Shown: positions 11,301 to 23,699, counted from the stretch's first letter. The stretch: 64,000 nucleotides of DNA from Campylorhamphus procurvoides (GCA_013396655.1 WBMV01000270.1:797609-861608), one strand, 5' to 3'. The notes: a model not told the origin generated them from the letters alone. A program made the numbers and translations.

Positions 11301-12434
11301 ATCCCTGCATGCACTAGGGAAAGTACAGCTACAGACTTGTGCAGACTAACTTGACAGCTCTAGAAGGCAGTTATTTTACCCCAAGAAATTCTACACTAGG
11401 AGCATTCTGATCCATTTCTGGAGGTGTTTAAGCACAGATAAAGAACTGGGCACCAGACTCCATTTAGCAAAAGAGATTGCTGCGAACTTTTGGGACTTTT
11501 TGCTTGCTTATTTGTTTAGAAGCTACTTTTTAAAAGTAATTGAGAGATTTTCTACTTCAAATTAATGGGATCTGATCCAAAACATGGCCAGGTTACAGAC
11601 TTCATAATGAAATGCAATGTTTTATATTTTCTTCTCTTCAAATCTTACCCAGCACAATGAGGAGCACAACCTGTTCTCATTAACTACAATACAACCACAG
11701 TGACAGATGAGATCACTCAGTTGAGAATGGTCCCTCTTAAAGTCAGTGAACAATAAGTTGAAACAAAATGTTCATTTAATCTGCAGTACTTAGAAAAACT
11801 GCAAATATGACCTTTTGAAATGATACCTTCTTTCCTAAAGTGGCTATAGTGTTAGTGGCACTATTTGACAATCTAGTAGTAAAGAGTCTTAGTATGCCTG
11901 TAAAGAAAGGTATACAGAATCCACTTTGCCATAGGAAAATTTACTAGCTGTGTACCTTCATGAGTTACATATGTTGAATATAGTATTTACAATGATGATG
12001 GGAACTGAGATATATTAACAAGTAAATGAAAATTACTTGTGCTGTCTTTTTGCAATTAATCTCTGTCATAAATCTGGAATGAGATCCATAGAAATTTCAA
12101 CATGAAAACCTGAAATATAAGATTAATCACCTGAAATAGTGTACTACTGTTGAATTGTAAGCAGAAATTTTGTATCTTTAAATGTAACTAATTTAATTCA
12201 AATTCTACATACATAAATGATAAATGTGCCACAAGACAGTATTAAGAAAAAATAAATGGATTAATACATATACTGCAGGTCTTGGCAGAGTGTTAGTTTT
12301 GCTGTAACAACTTTAGGTATAGGGGGATTCTAATAAAGGGATAAAATTTATATTTATCTTAAAAAGGAATAATTACAATATATTTAATTAACTGTAAAAT
12401 TATTTTAAAAAATAAACATGTTAATAGTTGAAGT
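8395..12434. other. Unique AT-rich gene-free stretch
   Basis: About 4 kb without recognisable repeats or convincing exons. A 144-codon minus-strand frame at 10758-11192 is the longest in the window but is low-complexity (Ser, Phe, Leu, His-rich) and arises from a purine-rich plus strand near 10920-11160. Confidence 0.6.
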
Positions 12435-12466
12435 ATAATAATAATGATAATAATTATTATTATTAA
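12435..12466. repeat. (AAT)n/(ATT)n self-complementary simple repeat
   Basis: ATA/AAT units switch to ATT units in the middle, giving an interrupted inverted repeat able to extrude as a hairpin. Typical AT-rich microsatellite. Confidence 0.8.
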
Positions 12467-15039
12467 AAAAGAAGACAACAGAAAGAGGGACAGAAATAAA
12501 ACTCAATGAAGACAAGTGATGCACAATACAATTGCTCACCACTTGATGACCAACGGTCAGCCGAGCCCTAAGCATTGATTGGGCCCTCCAGCCCAGCTCC
12601 CCCCACTTCATATATGGAGTATGGTGTGGAATATCCCTTTGGCCATTTTGGGCCAGTTGTCCTGCTATACTCCCTCCCAGCTTCTTGTGCATCTCTTCAC
12701 TTGCAGAGCATGAAAAACTGAAAAGTCCTTGTTTTAATGTAAGCACTGCTGAGAAATCAGTGTGTTATGAGCATTATTCTCATATTAAGTCCAAAACACA
12801 GCACTGTACCAGCTACTAGAAAGAAAATTAACTTTATCCCAGGGGAAACCAGAACATATGAACTTGTCACAGACTTAACCAATACCTGGGAATCAAGATA
12901 AAGAAAAAAAGAATATCACAGATTCATTCTGATTTCTGAAGGGTTTATCCTTTTTCTTAGGGCTAAAATAACAGAATAAAATGTGGCTATAAATAAATAG
13001 CTATACTGACAATAAATGGCTACACTGAGGTCAATTGTTGTATTGAGTTTTACAGTTATTTTTACCCCTATGTGTAAACACCAACATCTGCGGTCTTTAA
13101 TATGTAATTATTTTTGTTCTCTGGGACAGTTGACTCAAAAAATGCTGTTAAGGACCTATATAACATAAAAGATTATGTCATCACTAGCTCAGAATGATGT
13201 ATGATAATATGCACCTAAGTAAAGATGAGTCAACATTTGGAAAAAGAAACATTATTCATGAATGTACATATTAAATCAAGTGTCTATAGGCATGGAAAAA
13301 TGAGCTTTTTGTGCTCTCTCTACTATGTAGATTGACTTTACAAGGGAAAAAATTATGTCTGTGCCTTCTCTTTGAACTCAGTAAATGCTCTCTGAATCAG
13401 TTATCAAAGGGGAAGGGGACTTCTATACAGCCATCTTACCAAAGGTATTATAGAGCTCTTCGAGGAGATTACATGCTTTTGGGTACCATAACACCCACAT
13501 CAATAATATTAAATAGCATTCTCTATTAACTGGAATCCTGTTACAAATGAATCTCTGGTCTAAAACTCAGATTCCATCTAATCTTTTACTTGGTTTCATT
13601 CCTTTAAGACAATCTTGAATAGAAGCATTGGGTTTGCTCAAGCTGAATAGCTTTCTTTAATACCAGCAACCACAAAGAAGTTTTTGCTCAAGATCTTAGC
13701 AAATGATTTGGAATTTCAGATATTCTTTTGGAACTTTTTCAAATCTGTTGTTTTCTAGTCCTGTGAAGGGTTCTCTTTTTTCTCTACAAAAATAAAAAAA
13801 AATCTCTTTTGCAGCTGTCCCTAGAGTCCCATTTTATACCTATTTTTTCAAATCACTAATAACCTGTAACTAAATTCCTGTCTTACACAATCCTTCATTG
13901 ACAAGGAAGTTTTATGCATGGATGTGTGCCCTTTCACAGAGAGAGAATCGCCAAGAAAGAATGTTGGAACAGATGTAAAGTGTTACACCCACATGCTTAT
14001 TGATATGTATGATATGTGTGTTTTCATAATCACTGTATTGGTACATGTTATCCATGTGAAAGAATAAGTAGTCAGCCATTTGACACCTAATTAGTAAACC
14101 GGTTATATTCTGCTCAGAGTTCTTTCTCTTTAGGAATTTTACCTGCTGGAATATAAGTTGTCTGACAGATAAGGAATAGTGTGGGTTTGTTTTCTGATTA
14201 AGTATTAAAAGGAATCCCGTTGTGCATTCTTGGCTCTACATAGTTTATTTTTGTAAGTCATTACAAAGCAAGAGGCACGTCAGTTTTCTCAGCTGATCAT
14301 CACAATGAAACTGTGAGATGAAAAGTGATCTGAATTATAATTTCCAATTTAAAACTGAATACACATTTCCAAACATGTATGCCAACATACGATCACTGAG
14401 CTATTTTTAGGACTCTATCAAGTCATTCCAATATTGAGATTTTTAATAAAACCACTACCAAGAAAATTGTTTTGGGAAAGAAACTCCAAAACCAGAATAG
14501 AATCTAGAGTCCATCTTCGGAGACAATTATAGTCACTGCTACTTAAAAGTTTTCACCCTGCGATTTACAGTGTTGCAAGCAATCCTCAGAGAGGAGGGTT
14601 CTCCAATGTAGCTTTCAGATAAAAACACTTCATACTTTCTGTGAAACATTGCCTATGTGTGCAGTTGCTATTGTTGCCACAAGAAGGTTATGTGACTGTG
14701 ACCAAGGGATGTAAACAGTGCAAGAAAAGGTAAATGACAAGTAAAGTGTCTCTATGCAGTTCTCAGAAGGGAAGACTCAGAGACATTTCTATGCTATTGA
14801 AAGATTTAAATGTCCTATTTCAGGATATTGCTTTAAAAAAAAAGAAGAGAAAGTACTGTCCATCAGAATCTCCTTAAACAAACTATTTTCTCATTGCAGG
14901 CAAGGAATAACAGGCAGCAAGTGTGGAATGTATAGTGAACAAAGAAAACATGCCCTGAGGGCAATTTCTCACAAAAAATAACCAGCACACATATCTGCCT
15001 TGCCTCCTGCTTAGCAGGATGGGCAGCCGTACCCATACA
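12467..15039. other. Unique AT-rich gene-free stretch
   Basis: No repeats of known family and no exon with convincing splice signals. Short A-runs near 13789 and 14836 only. Confidence 0.55.
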
Positions 15040-15240
15040 ATCCCTCCCCCCTCTGAAAATAGGTCTTTCCTTGAAATCTGTTCCACCAAGAGCTGGGAGC
15101 AGCGGGCGGTACGGCGGAGCGGGGAAGGCACTCTCCAGGGTCCTGGACAGGAGGCACCTGCAGCGCTGCTGGCTGCATCGGGATCATAGGACAAGATCAT
15201 TGCTCTGACTTCTGAATAAACGATACCAGAAAGCAAGAGG
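15040..15240. promoter_or_regulatory. Small GC/CpG-rich island with GC box
   Basis: Within AT-rich DNA, 15090-15185 is strongly GC-rich and has a CpG cluster (AGCGGGCGGTACGGCGGAGC at 15101-15120), including a GGGCGG Sp1-type GC box at 15104-15109. An AATAAA lies at about 15216. It could be a small promoter or enhancer. It could also be an old LTR, since a GC-rich U3/R followed by AATAAA is LTR-like, but no clean TG...CA ends with a duplicated target were found. Open on the minus strand for 117 codons, which GC-rich DNA does easily. Confidence 0.35.
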
Positions 15241-16304
15241 CTTTCACTCTAAGTGTCCTCAACATGGTTTCTGCTTTTCTCACGAGAAAGCAGAATTAGT
15301 AATTTAGGGGCGTATATGGCTCATTTTTAATCAGTTGTACATTAGCACTTGTTAACAGATTCTCTCCCTTCAAAAAATACTTTATAGGGTATGAATTGCA
15401 CATAAGGAAAACTGTTCTGTAACAAATGAGAATAGACAAAGCAGTAGACATGCTCTGCAAATGTGTGAAATGAGAGTTCAAACTAAAACTGGACAATTTA
15501 GCTAAGAAAACAGAGGTCACTCTCTCTCCGATTGAGGAAGTAAGCAGAGATTTGGGCAGTAATGTACTAATGATCTTCCCTACACAACGTATGGGAGACT
15601 GTCACTGCATTCCTTCTTTACTGAATAAAATAACATAACTAGAAGAACCAATACTTGGCACACCCCAAGACAGAAGAACACTTTCTTATTTGACTGGTGA
15701 CTGTGGATGTAAAACTGAGTTCTGGAGGAATCTTTGTCTGCTTTTCTGAAAATGAGTTGAAACCTTAAAAAAAAATAAGTTGGACCCATTTAGGAAAATA
15801 GCTTATGCAACTTGGTTGTGTGTGTGTCACATTAGTTCTCCAAAGGAGTCTGTTTTTCATTTTTGGAATAAAAATTTAAAAATTCCATGTCCAGTATACT
15901 GTGTCCATCTCCTCTTCTACAGATCTCTGCTGCCATCAACTTTGCCTAAGCTGACCTTTGTTTTCACAGTAAGGAAAATTTAAAAAGTATAAATGTTATA
16001 GGTGTCTGATAGAAGGTACCCTGTGAGACTGAGTTTTGGGGTGAATATTTATATATGTAATTCCGAAATTACTTTATTACCTTTTTTGAGTATACAAGGT
16101 GAGTTCTCCAGCTTCTTTTATGGTAGTGTTTGGGAAAACAATTGTAGAAAGACAAAATTAAATACCTAAAAGCCCTTTTTAGCTCTGAACATAAAAAAGG
16201 AAAAGAAGAAAAAAAAAGCAGCTATTCCAGGGAAACTTGACCTCAGAATCCAGATTTCCTGACGACGTTAACCTCTATTCTCTCCCACCAGCAGCTCTTT
16301 GAGG
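15241..16304. other. Unique AT-rich non-coding stretch
   Basis: No repeat family or exon recognised. An A-rich stretch lies at about 16190-16217, just before the next CR1. Confidence 0.55.
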
Positions 16305-16905
16305 AATATGAGCACCCAGTGTGCCCCTGTGGGAAAGAAAGTCGATGGCATCCTGGCTGGTACCAGCAATAGTGTGGCCAGCAGGACCAGGGAAGTGATT
16401 GTCCTGTACTCAGCATGTTCAAGGTTGCAACTGTGTTCAGTTTTGGTCCCTTCACTGCAAGAAAGCCATTGAGATGCTGGAGCATGTCCAGAGAAGGGCA
16501 ACAGAACTAGTGAAGGGTCTGGAGCACAAATCTTATGGGGAATGGCTGAGGGAGTTGGAGTTGTTTAACCTGGAAAGAAGGAAGCTCAAAGGAGACTTTA
16601 TCACTCTCTATAACTACCTGAAAAGGAGTTGTAGACAGGTAACAAGGAATGGGATGAGAGGAGTTGCACCAGAAGAGGTTTAAATTGGATATTATGAAAA
16701 ACTTCTTCACTGTCAGGGTTGTCAAGCACTGGAACAGGTTGCCAAGGGAGTGGTGGAGTCACTGTCCCTAAAGGTATTTAGAAAATGCATAGATGTGGTG
16801 CCTAGGGGCATAATTTAGTGGAGGGTTTGGCAGTGCTGGGTTAATGGCTGGAATTGGATCATACAGTCTTTTCCAATCCTATTGAGTCTGTGATTCCGTG
16901 ATCTC
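16305..16905 (+). mobile_element. CR1 LINE 3' fragment with partly open ORF2 C-terminus
   Basis: Sense CR1. ORF2 C-terminal residues are readable in one frame from about 16399 to 16683: [40 protein letters not shown] and [20 protein letters not shown]. This is the conserved CR1 sequence after the reverse transcriptase domain. The 3' UTR follows (CACTGGAACAGGTTGCC, GTGGTGGAGTCACTGTCCCT), with an octamer-like tail GTCTGTGATTCCGTGAT near 16887-16903. It is 5'-truncated with small internal deletions, so it is non-functional. Confidence 0.95.
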
Positions 16906-18559
16906 CGCCTCAACATTTGTGCAAGACTTGGAGATGGAAGTTGAGAAAACAGAGTATGAACTAACCTTCTGTTTGCATGGCAGTTGGTGTGGTCTCTGAC
17001 ATTTGTCACTGATTATCTGACATCACTTCCTTGAGCCCAATGACTGTCAGTCTCTTCAGTACATGTGATTCTGAGGGTCTCAAATTTCCCAAGCTCTGCA
17101 TCAAGTTCACCAAACAGATGATTCAGATGCCTACTCTTAAGCATTATGAAAGTGCCATTTACAATTTCTGTTTATGTAAAGTGTTTTGTAACTGCAGGAA
17201 AATGTGAGGCTATATTTTTGAAGCCTGTCATAAATTATAAATGTTGATGTATGTTGTATAAAGTTTGTTTTTTTTTGGTTTGGTTTGGTTTTTGTTGTTG
17301 TTGCTGTTGTTGTTGTTGTTGTTTTTATTTAATGTCATTAGTTGCCCTGGAAATAAAACCCAAGCAATTAGTATCTCTAAAAAGAATATGTACTTACAAA
17401 TGTAAGACTTGCCAACACAACTGAAAAGGTGGAGAGTATGATATAACTTTGCTCTGTGCCATTTTGAATAGCACATGTTGTGCCACTGGCCAGTCATGGT
17501 ATAGAACAACGCAAGTAGTAGATCACTTCTTCTGTAGTGTGTCACACATAGGCAATTAAAGAGAAGTTCTGCTTTCATTCCAATTGCATTTTTAAATCAT
17601 CAACAGCTATGATCCATTACTGGGAAACTATTGTCAAATGGTACAATAAATCAATGCATTAGAAGCACTTAGTACTCTGCACATCACACTTGCACTTTTT
17701 ATAACTGTTCTTTTGTACAACATAACACTTGTAGATAAATACAGATGTGCCTCTTTATGCAGTTCATTTTCTAGTAGCTCCCTTGGTCCTAGTCTTTTAT
17801 CACAAAATTTTTGAGCTTTTAGCCCTGGTTCTCATTTTCTCCTTTCAACGTAATATGCAAGTTGCCTAACACAAATTTTATTTCATGCCCTGCATTAAGA
17901 AGTTTGGACTGAATTTCTTTCTGGCAATACAGTGCCTGGCAGTGGGATTGCAGAGCATTTGCCATAGACATGAGGTAATCCAGAATGCTTTCCAAATGCA
18001 CAGCTGAATGGGACCACTCCACATCTAAACTGAGGAAAACCTGGATAAACACAAGTCTTGATCAGGTAATGCTGACTCTGCAGTGTTTTTCACTATGATG
18101 TTCTAGATTATTTTGCTGATCTGGAACTCATTTATGACTTTGCAGTTCATATGAATTGCAGCTATTCATGTGTATGTATACACATGTAATCTTTTTTTAA
18201 AAGAAACATAACAGCCCCCTTTCTCTCCTCTCCCCCCCCAACACAACTAAATTCTTTCACCAAAATAAACATACCCTTCAGTGCAAAGGTGTGACAGTGA
18301 TGACATTGCAGGTCAGAGTATGTAAAGTAGTGCTCATTATTCTGAAATTTTTCCCCAAAGACTATGACCTTCAGTGAAAATAAACAACATTTTGAAAGCA
18401 AAGGTAATGCAATTATTCACTGACTGTTTTGGATTAGTTGGCAGAAAAGCAAATATTTCAGTTTCAGCTTGAAAATGAAGCCATTATTTAACTTTCAATG
18501 TGCAGTTCCCATAGTAAATTCGTTTTTAATGGGATGGTGTACTTGGTTTGTACTTGGTA
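16906..18559. other. Unique stretch with T/TTG-rich repeat
   Basis: Apart from the simple repeat at 17264-17326 I see no repeat family and no convincing exon. An imperfect direct repeat of TGTACTTGGT occurs at 18538-18547 and 18549-18558. Confidence 0.55.
17264..17326. repeat. (TTTGG)n then (TTG)n simple repeat
   Basis: A T-rich run passes into GGTTT units and then into (TTG)n with one CTG interruption (about 17294-17322). On the minus strand it translates as poly-Asn/Lys, which is not a gene. Confidence 0.9.
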
Positions 18560-18659
18560 ATTCAGATATAAGAAGTCTGAGCTGGGCTCCATAAATCAAT
18601 CTGAATGGTATGCCATAAGACTGAAATAAATTTATGAGCTCCCATTAAAAAAAAAAAAA
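18560..18659 (+). other. Possible 3' end of a retroposed transcript
   Basis: AATAAA at 18625-18630 is followed 16 nt later by a 13-nt A run (18647-18659). That spacing is the hallmark of a polyadenylated RNA copied back into the genome. I cannot see the 5' limit or a target-site duplication and do not recognise the parental transcript. Chance in AT-rich DNA remains possible. Confidence 0.3.
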
Positions 18660-19309
18660 GAACATAGCATGTATTAGGTATTTTATGTCTTGTACAGATC
18701 ACAAGTCAAATCTTTGACTCTAGAAATACAAATATTGGAGATTTTAAAATTGTAAAAGCTGACTTGGTACCCTTGGAATCCTTTGTATTTAGTCTATCCC
18801 TAGTCTGAAACTGATCTTTGGGATCCATTATAGATTTACTGGAAGATCTGTCTGTAAGTCACTTCCAGGAAGTATTGCAGAAATAACTTAAAGATAATGT
18901 ACATTTCTGCACCTGGAAAATCTTTCCTAATGGGAAAGTGTATCTAAGTATGTGATGCCTCTGTCTCTCAGGTCATTCATTTCATGGGTGGCAATAGGAG
19001 CCCAGAATTATACGATAACAGCCTCTCACAGAGGCTGTATCGTAATGATGCACACAGTAGTCAGAATGAGAAGAAAGGGGTAGAAGCCTAAATAGTTGGA
19101 GTAACCTTTTGCTAAATAACCCTTCATAACAAGTGATGGTGTAAAAAATACAGAAAATAAAAATTCATGTAGGATGACAATCAGGATGGCTTTTTTGGTA
19201 CTGTCAATAGAAGTATTCTAAATTAAACCTCGAAGATTTACAGTCTCTAATTGATCCAGGGAGATTAGAATATTTCACGTAGTGGTGATGAGACTGTTCA
19301 TGATATCTG
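18660..19309. other. Unique AT-rich non-coding stretch
   Basis: No recognisable features. Confidence 0.5.
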
Positions 19310-19800
19310 AGATCCAGCAGGACCAATGACAAGACAAAAGTCACACTCTTGTCCAGACCTAACATGGCTGCTGGTCTGTGCCTGTGCGTTCTGCTGGCAT
19401 GTTTATTCAGGGTCAGCAGTGGCTCCACGTGTGTGCTCACAGTGCTGTGTTCAATGTATATACCTTCAGCCAGGCTCCTGTGTTAAGATGTTTGGGCTGG
19501 CTCTGGTGTCAGATGCAGGTGGAAGAGCTTAGCCTCTTGGTCCAGCAGAGCTTCCAGTCCCCAGTGTGCCATGCTGGAGCCAAGCATGGCAACAGTGTGC
19601 TGGCTGCAGCATGGCCAAACTTAGAAAACCTCATGTCTGGAGTCTGGCTGGAATCCTTTTCAATTGCCACTGAGTGGCTCACAGCAGTGTGCATTTGGTG
19701 CCAAAGTTTCTAAATTATCCAAAGCACTGAATTGCTAACAGCACTGCGTATGTGGACCTACACCTTTGCTGAGACACCAAGTTGGCTTTGGACAGCCACA
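19310..19800. other. GC-richer unclassified segment
   Basis: Visibly richer in G and C than its flanks. It has repeated CAGTGGCTC/GAGTGGCTCACAGCAGTGTG-like words and a perfect CACGTG E-box at 19426-19431. Overlapping frames are open on both strands without splice signals. It may be an old LTR or other transposon not recognisable by eye, or a regulatory element. Confidence 0.35.
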
Positions 19801-20344
19801 GCTTCTCCTAGGGAAACATGGAGAATGCATACTGGGTTGATTTAATGACTGGTTCATGCAAAACTGAAGGTCTGACAGAGAGCAGTGATAAAGTAATTGT
19901 CCTCTTTCTACCTACAGAAAGTGAAAAAAAAAAAAAATTTACTAATTTTGAAATCCTGAAGGACATGCTGAAACAGGAATTTCTCAATTACATGATGCTT
20001 TACTTAGTAATTCAGAGAACAATATGATGTGTTGTACTGTACTTTTTCTCCTCTCTTCTTGCATAGGCATGCCTTCAGTTATCTACCTCAGGTTCTGTTT
20101 GATGTCATTTTTAAACGAAACCTAGTTTTCATTCATTCATTCATAGTTGGTTCAAACCATATTAAAAATAATGTCATCCCCTATTCTGTAAAGAGGTAAA
20201 ACCATAAAAATTAGGAATATGAATTAAAATGTTATATATATGTGATAATGTAGATAAATATTCATGTATATACAGTACCTGATGACACTTCAAAAAATCC
20301 AAAAATGTTCTGTAGGGGAAACAAGTTAAATTTTGTTAACTTTT
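19801..20344. other. Unique AT-rich stretch
   Basis: Contains a 14-nt A run near 19926 and a short (ATTC)n at 20128-20144. Nothing else recognised. Confidence 0.5.
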
Positions 20345-21540
20345 CATAGAATTACAGAATTATTAAGATTGAAAGATACCTCTAAGACAATGGAGTCCAG
20401 CCTTTAACCCATCACTGCCAAGTCCACCACTAAACTGTGCCTGATAGAGCCACATCCACATGTCACATACCTCCAGGGATGATAACTCTGTCACTTCCCT
20501 GGGCAGCCTGTTGCAGGGCTTGATAACCCTTTTGGTGAAGAAATTTTCCTAATAAACAATCTAAAGAACTTCTGGCACAATGTGAGGCCATTTCCTCTTG
20601 TCTATCACTTTTTACTTGTGAGAGGGGAGCGACTCCCACCTGGCTACAACCTCCATCTGACACAGAGCAAGAAGATTCCCCCTGAGCCTCCTTTTCTCCA
20701 GGCTAAACAATCCCAGCTCCCTCAGCCACCCCCCACAGCACTTGTGCTCCAGATCCTTCACCAGCTCTGTTGCCCTTCTCTGGACATGCTCCAGAATCTC
20801 AATATGTTTCCTGTAGTGTGGGTGCTAAAACTGAATACAGGATTCAAGGTGCAGCCTCACCAGTGCTGAGTACAGGGGCACAATCACTTCCATGGTCCTG
20901 CAGGCTACAGTGTTTCTGATCCAAACCAGGATGCCATTGGCCTTCTTTGCCATCTGGGAACACTGCTGGCTCCACCAGCACCCCCACGTCCTTTTCCACC
21001 AGGCAGCTTTCCAGACACTCCTCCCCCAGCTTGTAGCATTTCTTGGGGTTCTTTTGACCCAAGTGCAGGGCACAGCCCTTGGTCTGGTTGAATCTCATGC
21101 AAATGGCCTCAACCCATTTACCCAACCTGTCCAGATCCCTCTGCAGAGCCTTCCTACTCTCCAACAGATCAACACTCCCCCTCACTCAGTGTCATCTACA
21201 AATCAACTGATGGGGCACTCATTCCCCTAATTCAGATCACTGGTAAAGATATTGAGCAGAACGGGCCCCCATACTGAATCCTGGGAAACACCATTTGTGG
21301 CTGGACACCAACTGGATGTAACTCCCTTCACCACCACTCTCTGGACTTGGACTTTCATCCAGTTTTTTGCCTATGAAGCATGTTCCCATCAAGGCCATGA
21401 GCTGCCAGTTTCTCCAGCAGAGTAATGTGGGAAATGGTGGCAAAGGTGTTACTAAATCCTGGGTAGATACACCTACAATTTTTCCCTCATCCAGTAAGTG
21501 GGTCATAGAAGGAGATCAGGTTGTTCACACTTATACACCA
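20345..21540 (-). mobile_element. CR1 LINE fragment, longest copy, RT domain relic
   Basis: Antisense CR1 with its 3' tail at 20345 (plus strand CATAGAATTACAGAATTATT). Reading the minus strand downward from 21540: a relic of the RT fingers/palm (a TTLLEKLAAHGLDG-like segment near 21400). Next comes an F-V-D-D catalytic box at 21202-21191, which matches the F/YxDD reverse transcriptase motif but is flanked by stops. Then follow LLESRKALQRDLDRLGKWVE, the [10 protein letters not shown] region and [18 protein letters not shown] (21185-20960). Multiple frameshifts and stops make it dead. At about 1.2 kb it is the longest CR1 remnant here. Confidence 0.95.
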
Positions 21541-22258
21541 TTCTGGTTGTATAAATGACTTTTAATCAATCAATTTATTCAGGCTAACATATGTAGACTA
21601 GACTCAAAGGGAAAAAGTATGAAGTGAAAATATTGATGTGAGACAGTTAAAGACTCAGACCCCATTATTTGTATTTCCAGTGAGTGATTAAGGAGTTAAT
21701 GTTTCAATTTCCAGGATACAAAAGGATGCCTCTCTCTTCCACCACCCCCCCACCCTCCCCCCACGTCTAGATAGCAAATTTTGTTCTGTATCAAAATTAA
21801 TCAGGATTGGTCCACATGTTTTGCTTCCTGCATGTTTCTCACCTCCAGATACTTTGAATGTATTTCTCTCCAGAAAGCAAGAACTTAGAAGACATAATAA
21901 TCCATTTTGCTTAACCTTTCCTGCAAGGTACAAAACATGTTTTAAATCATGTAGAAGACGTTGACAGGTTTCAGGGAAATGAAATTTCCTTATTAAAAAC
22001 TGCAGTTCATTTAGTTATTTCGTACACTGAGGGAAGTACTAAAATGCAAAAATCTGAAAATGCACCATTGGTTCTTCTGCACATCTGAATTTCTGTCATC
22101 ACTTTCTGAAAACTGAATGCTTTTTCATGGCTTTATATATTTAAAGAGTTAACACTGATGCTGAAGAAGCTCATTATCTTAGAAATGAGAGATCTAAAGA
22201 TAAAGAGGAATATGTTGTGTGGTGTACATTGTAGGTAATCTACTGAGACAGCAAAGTA
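21541..22258. other. Unique AT-rich stretch with C-rich tract
   Basis: Only the C-rich tract at 21745-21762 stands out. Confidence 0.5.
21745..21762 (-). other. C-rich tract (G-quadruplex-capable on minus strand)
   Basis: C runs of 7, 3 and 6 are separated by single A and T bases. On the minus strand this meets the four-G3-run rule because the longest run can supply two. Confidence 0.65.
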
Positions 22259-22330
22259 CGGAATAGAATAGAACACAATGTTTCAATTGAGAGGGACCTA
22301 CAATGATCATCTGGTCCAACTGCCACTCAC
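22259..22330 (-). mobile_element. CR1 LINE 3' terminal fragment
   Basis: About 70 bp: GGAATAGAATAGAACACAAT, then GTTTCAATTGAGAGGGACC, CAATGATCATCTGGTCCAAC. This is the complement of a CR1 3' terminus of the GAGGGACCTACAATGATC type. Severely truncated. Confidence 0.82.
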
Positions 22331-23334
22331 AACCTTCAGATAGGCTTCAAATAATTAGACTGACTGAATTCATCTGCAGCATGCAGTAAGTGTAAAATCC
22401 TACTGTTTTACCCCTGCTTGGAGCTGAGCAACAGCTTGTATTAATTTTCAGTAGATATTGCTTCATCACAGTCATCTGATTTTTGGTCAATTTAGAGTGA
22501 GTACGGAGGGTTTGTGTCTTGTATTTGATAAAATTCTGTTATAGCCTCACTGATTTTTTAAAGTTCAGCATGATCTAGTTCCAATAAATATACTTTTGAT
22601 GCTGTGAAAAAGACAATATCAAGGTCAAATGAGAGCTGCTATAAGCAGGCTATATCTTCCAGAGGAAAAACAAAGCCATGTATATTTATTTTTAGCTTCG
22701 TCATGCAAACAAGTCTTAAGAAAGATGAATTAAAAATTTTTCTTTTAATGAAGTTGATTCAAATGGTGACTGAGACATATTTTCTTAGCAGCGGTAGTGA
22801 GGCACCAGGTGAGATCCATAGTCTCTGTTCATACAGCTGTATATGCAGTAATGGAAAGGTAAGGTTGTCCTCCTTTCATGAAGACAATAATTTATAGGGA
22901 TTTGCTTTCCTGTAGTGATACATCCAGGTGCTCTGCACACAGCCTATGAGAAAAGAGTGTTTGGCTGGTATCACCAGTTTTTGCTAGTATTTCTCCTTCC
23001 CCTGCTGTCTCTACCATGAATATTTCCTTACCTGCAGGTGAAGGAAAGATATTCTGAAAGCTCTGAGTAAGACATATCTTTGGTTCTTGTACCAAAGAGA
23101 GCAGAGTCACATGTGCAATGTAGATCTTTTCCAGTCTCTACATCTTCCTAACAAGACTGTCAAAATCCAGTCTTTTCATGTCCTCCTAAGACTTTTGCTA
23201 CCTTTGAAATGTAGGTAATGTAGGTAAACCTCCTGAAGTTCTTCAGGTGGTGAAACTTGCACTTAATGTTAAAAAAAGTCTTGCCTGACTGAAGACATCA
23301 CTATTTCCTATTCATTTCCTCACGTCTTTAGAAC
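22331..23334. other. Unique AT-rich stretch
   Basis: No family or exon recognised. Confidence 0.5.
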
Positions 23335-23382
23335 AGATTTTTGACAGTATCTACAGATTTCTGACAGTATCTATAGATTTCT
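23335..23382. repeat. Short tandem duplication, 20-bp unit
   Basis: AGATTTYTGACAGTATCTAY occurs at 23335-23354 and 23355-23374, and a third partial copy follows at 23375-23382. Copies 1 and 2 differ at two positions. Confidence 0.9.
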
Positions 23383-23685
23383 TGTCCTATATCCCTCTTG
23401 CTCCAAAAAACTTTCTGTAAGTGTGGAAAAAATTTTTTGAAAGAAATCCCTGAATCTTGTTACTTTCCCCGGATGTCTTGAACATCAGTTGAATAAATAC
23501 CTTCAATAGAATACAGTTTATAATATCCTTCCAAATTTGCTCTTCTCAGTAATTTGTTATTTTAATGCATGTTACTGGTTACATACCTCCAGTTCTTCTG
23601 CAAAGATGCTTCTGAAGGTAAACATACTGGATGTTGGGAAGAAACAGTGTATGTATAAAACATGTAAATGTTTGTTCTCTTTTTT

Positions 23686-23699
23686 TATATATATATATA
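23686..23699. repeat. (TA)n abutting CR1 5' truncation
   Basis: A TA dinucleotide run preceded by T-runs, ending where the CR1 fragment at 23700 begins. An AT-rich landing site next to a 5'-truncated LINE. Confidence 0.85.
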
